DNA of 64,000 bases from Imperialibacter sp040222385 (GTDB taxonomy: Bacteria > Bacteroidota > Bacteroidia > Cytophagales > Cyclobacteriaceae): positions 124,001 to 188,000 of the forward strand of contig NZ_JAVKDF010000027.1 of assembly GCF_040222385.1 (NCBI RefSeq). Direction: 5' to 3'. Below are positions 63,008-64,000 of this stretch, in pieces (the stretch's first letter is position 1; each line of letters opens with the position of its first letter). The translations under genes and the position numbers were made by a program. Below the pieces are notes generated by a model. The model did not search any database and was not told where the DNA came from. It was given only the letters and a program-made list of their open reading frames with translations.

Positions 63008-64000
63008 TTATCCCTCCTCGTTTTCTTTTTGCCCAGGTACCCATTCGTACGCCCCAATGTCAGGGAGACTGTCTCTTTGGTGCCCAAGGTTGTCGAGATC
63101 GATATTGAGGTATTTTGCCTTGTTAATAAGAGGCGATAAACTATCGGGGCGGTAGTCGTAAAGAAATTCGTTGAAGAACTTTGGCGGCGTGTTGATCAGG
63201 TTGTTGTTGGCGTTCAGCAGCGAGTTGGTCGTCTTCAGTAAGCTGTTGCCCACCTGGTAAATGAAGCTGGCCCCACCCTCGGTATTGAACTCGATCTCTT
63301 CCTTCTGCGTGCCCCAAATCACACTGTTGAATATCCGTGCTTGCAATGGCGACGTAAGCAACTCTTCATTTGCCAGCAATATATTGTCTGAAAAGATGAC
63401 GGAAGGGTCTTCACGAAAGAAGTCGGAGGGGTAATTGGAAAAAGTGCAGTGCTCGTAGCGGTAGTTGCCGCCCGCCACGTTCGCTACCAGGTAACGAGCC
63501 GCATTGTACACGACAGTGTTGTAGGCGTATACATCACTTACCAAGGCCAGAATGCCATCGGACGACATATTGCCAATCGTACAATTGGCAATCACTACAT
63601 CAGGAACGTCGTCATCGTCCGGTGTACCTATTCTCAAACCTACCTCCCCATTTTTGATGACGGTGTGATTGAGGAAGTTGTCTTTACTCCCTTCCAGGAA
63701 ATAAATGCCTACCCATTGGCCAGGAGCTTCCCGATAGTCTCGGTCGTTACGGCTATTTCTGAAGACTACTTTTTTGCCTGGGGTGCCCTCTGTAATAAGC
63801 GTGCCCAGTACAAACAATTGGGCTCCCGGTTGCATAAGCACTTCAACACCCGCCTTAATAGTTAAAGTTACACCAGGGGCAACAGCTAGCGAGTCTGCAA
63901 CAACATAGGGCATGCCAGCTTCCCAGGTTTCATCCTCTTCAATAACACTCAATCCCTTGTAGTACGAAGCGTCCTGGGCCCAGGCATCCAGCACCACATT
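63008..64000 (-). CDS. Right-handed parallel beta-helix protein (5' end beyond window)
   Basis: The frame is open to the right edge (330 codons visible), so the start and any signal peptide are off-window; the GTG at 63997 is not a credible start. The visible part has the solenoid pattern of repeated turns (VLGTLITEGTPGKKVVFRNS, NHTVIKNGEVGLRIG, VIANCTIGNMSSDGI) followed by a final domain with LGHQRDSLPDIGAYEW. This ending is similar to the IGAFEF/IGSVEAG closures of beta-helix domains in the giant genes. It is probably a lipoprotein or secreted surface protein. Confidence 0.88.
   Translation of the reverse strand, partial: NVVLDAWAQDASYYKGLSVIEEDETWEAGMPYVVADSLAVAPGVTLTIKAGVEVLMQPGAQLFVLGTLITEGTPGKKVVFRNSRNDRDYREAPGQWVGIYFLEGSKDNFLNHTVIKNGEVGLRIGTPDDDDVPDVVIANCTIGNMSSDGILALVSDVYAYNTVVYNAARYLVANVAGGNYRYEHCTFSNYPSDFFREDPSVIFSDNILLANEELLTSPLQARIFNSVIWGTQKEEIEFNTEGGASFIYQVGNSLLKTTNSLLNANNNLINTPPKFFNEFLYDYRPDSLSPLINKAKYLNIDLDNLGHQRDSLPDIGAYEWVPGQKENEEG

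Noticed and set aside
1..64000. CRISPR arrays, tRNA genes, insertion sequences, toxin-antitoxin pairs
   Set aside because: No repeat-spacer pattern, no tRNA-like fold or T-loop signature, no transposase or integrase frame was seen. The 61-aa protein at 48733 lacks a toxin partner.

Overview
The window looks like a chromosome segment of a Cytophagales-type Bacteroidota. The support comes from several sources. One giant secreted protein ends in a type IX secretion (T9SS) C-terminal sorting domain, and a CotH protein ends in a related sorting-like domain. Several intergenic regions carry the Bacteroidota -7 promoter element TAnnTTTG, while Shine-Dalgarno sites are scarce. There are acidic post-cysteine lipoprotein tails and Bacteroidota families such as DUF4251. 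No tRNA, rRNA, CRISPR array, insertion sequence or integrase gene was seen. Most of the window is ordinary chromosomal backbone with an accessory surface-protein block at the left.

Region 1 (1-20233): two giant genes on the minus strand. The left one (at least 3032 aa, cut by the window edge) alternates LamG/concanavalin-like domains, fibronectin-like linkers, SLRQAI-type parallel beta-helix blocks and a propeller. The right one (3645 aa) chains SBBP-type propeller repeats, BspA/DUF285 repeats, a GEVED domain, two beta-helices, FN3-like modules, leucine-rich repeats and a T9SS sorting domain. A 674-bp non-coding region in front of it holds a candidate structured RNA leader and a palindrome.

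Region 2 (20908-32819): a secreted TPR-CHAT protease-like protein with an Arg-Gly insertion, an amidase, an Rrf2 regulator, an SLC13-type transporter with two TrkA_C domains, an S9 peptidase, a three-repeat lipoprotein, a DUF4251 protein and a possible 42-aa membrane peptide.

Region 3 (32939-48918): housekeeping and metabolic genes. These are polA, a serine racemase/threonine dehydratase-like PLP enzyme, a Rieske protein, a class V aminotransferase-like enzyme, a zincin-propeller-barrel protein, DUF427, ferritin, membrane proteins, a metallophosphatase, gdhA and a nucleosidase-like conserved protein. Two compact units hide here: a possible non-coding RNA (about 43817-43986) and a 35-aa membrane peptide with its own promoter and terminator (45084-45295).

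Region 4 (48919-64000): a CASTOR/POLLUX-like channel, the lemA-TPM-TPM operon, a patatin-methyltransferase pair, VOC and DinB genes, and an SDR reductase. A 254-bp gap holds two perfect DnaA boxes next to an AT-rich dyad. Then comes a four-gene operon DUF4956-adaptor-TolC-CotH, a CnoX-like thioredoxin, a YjbQ protein and a partial beta-helix protein. The DUF4956 operon is the best candidate for an undescribed system: an envelope-spanning assembly without a recognisable pump, coupled to a secreted CotH-type kinase. Convergent genes here are packed extremely tightly, five pairs having abutting or overlapping stop codons.
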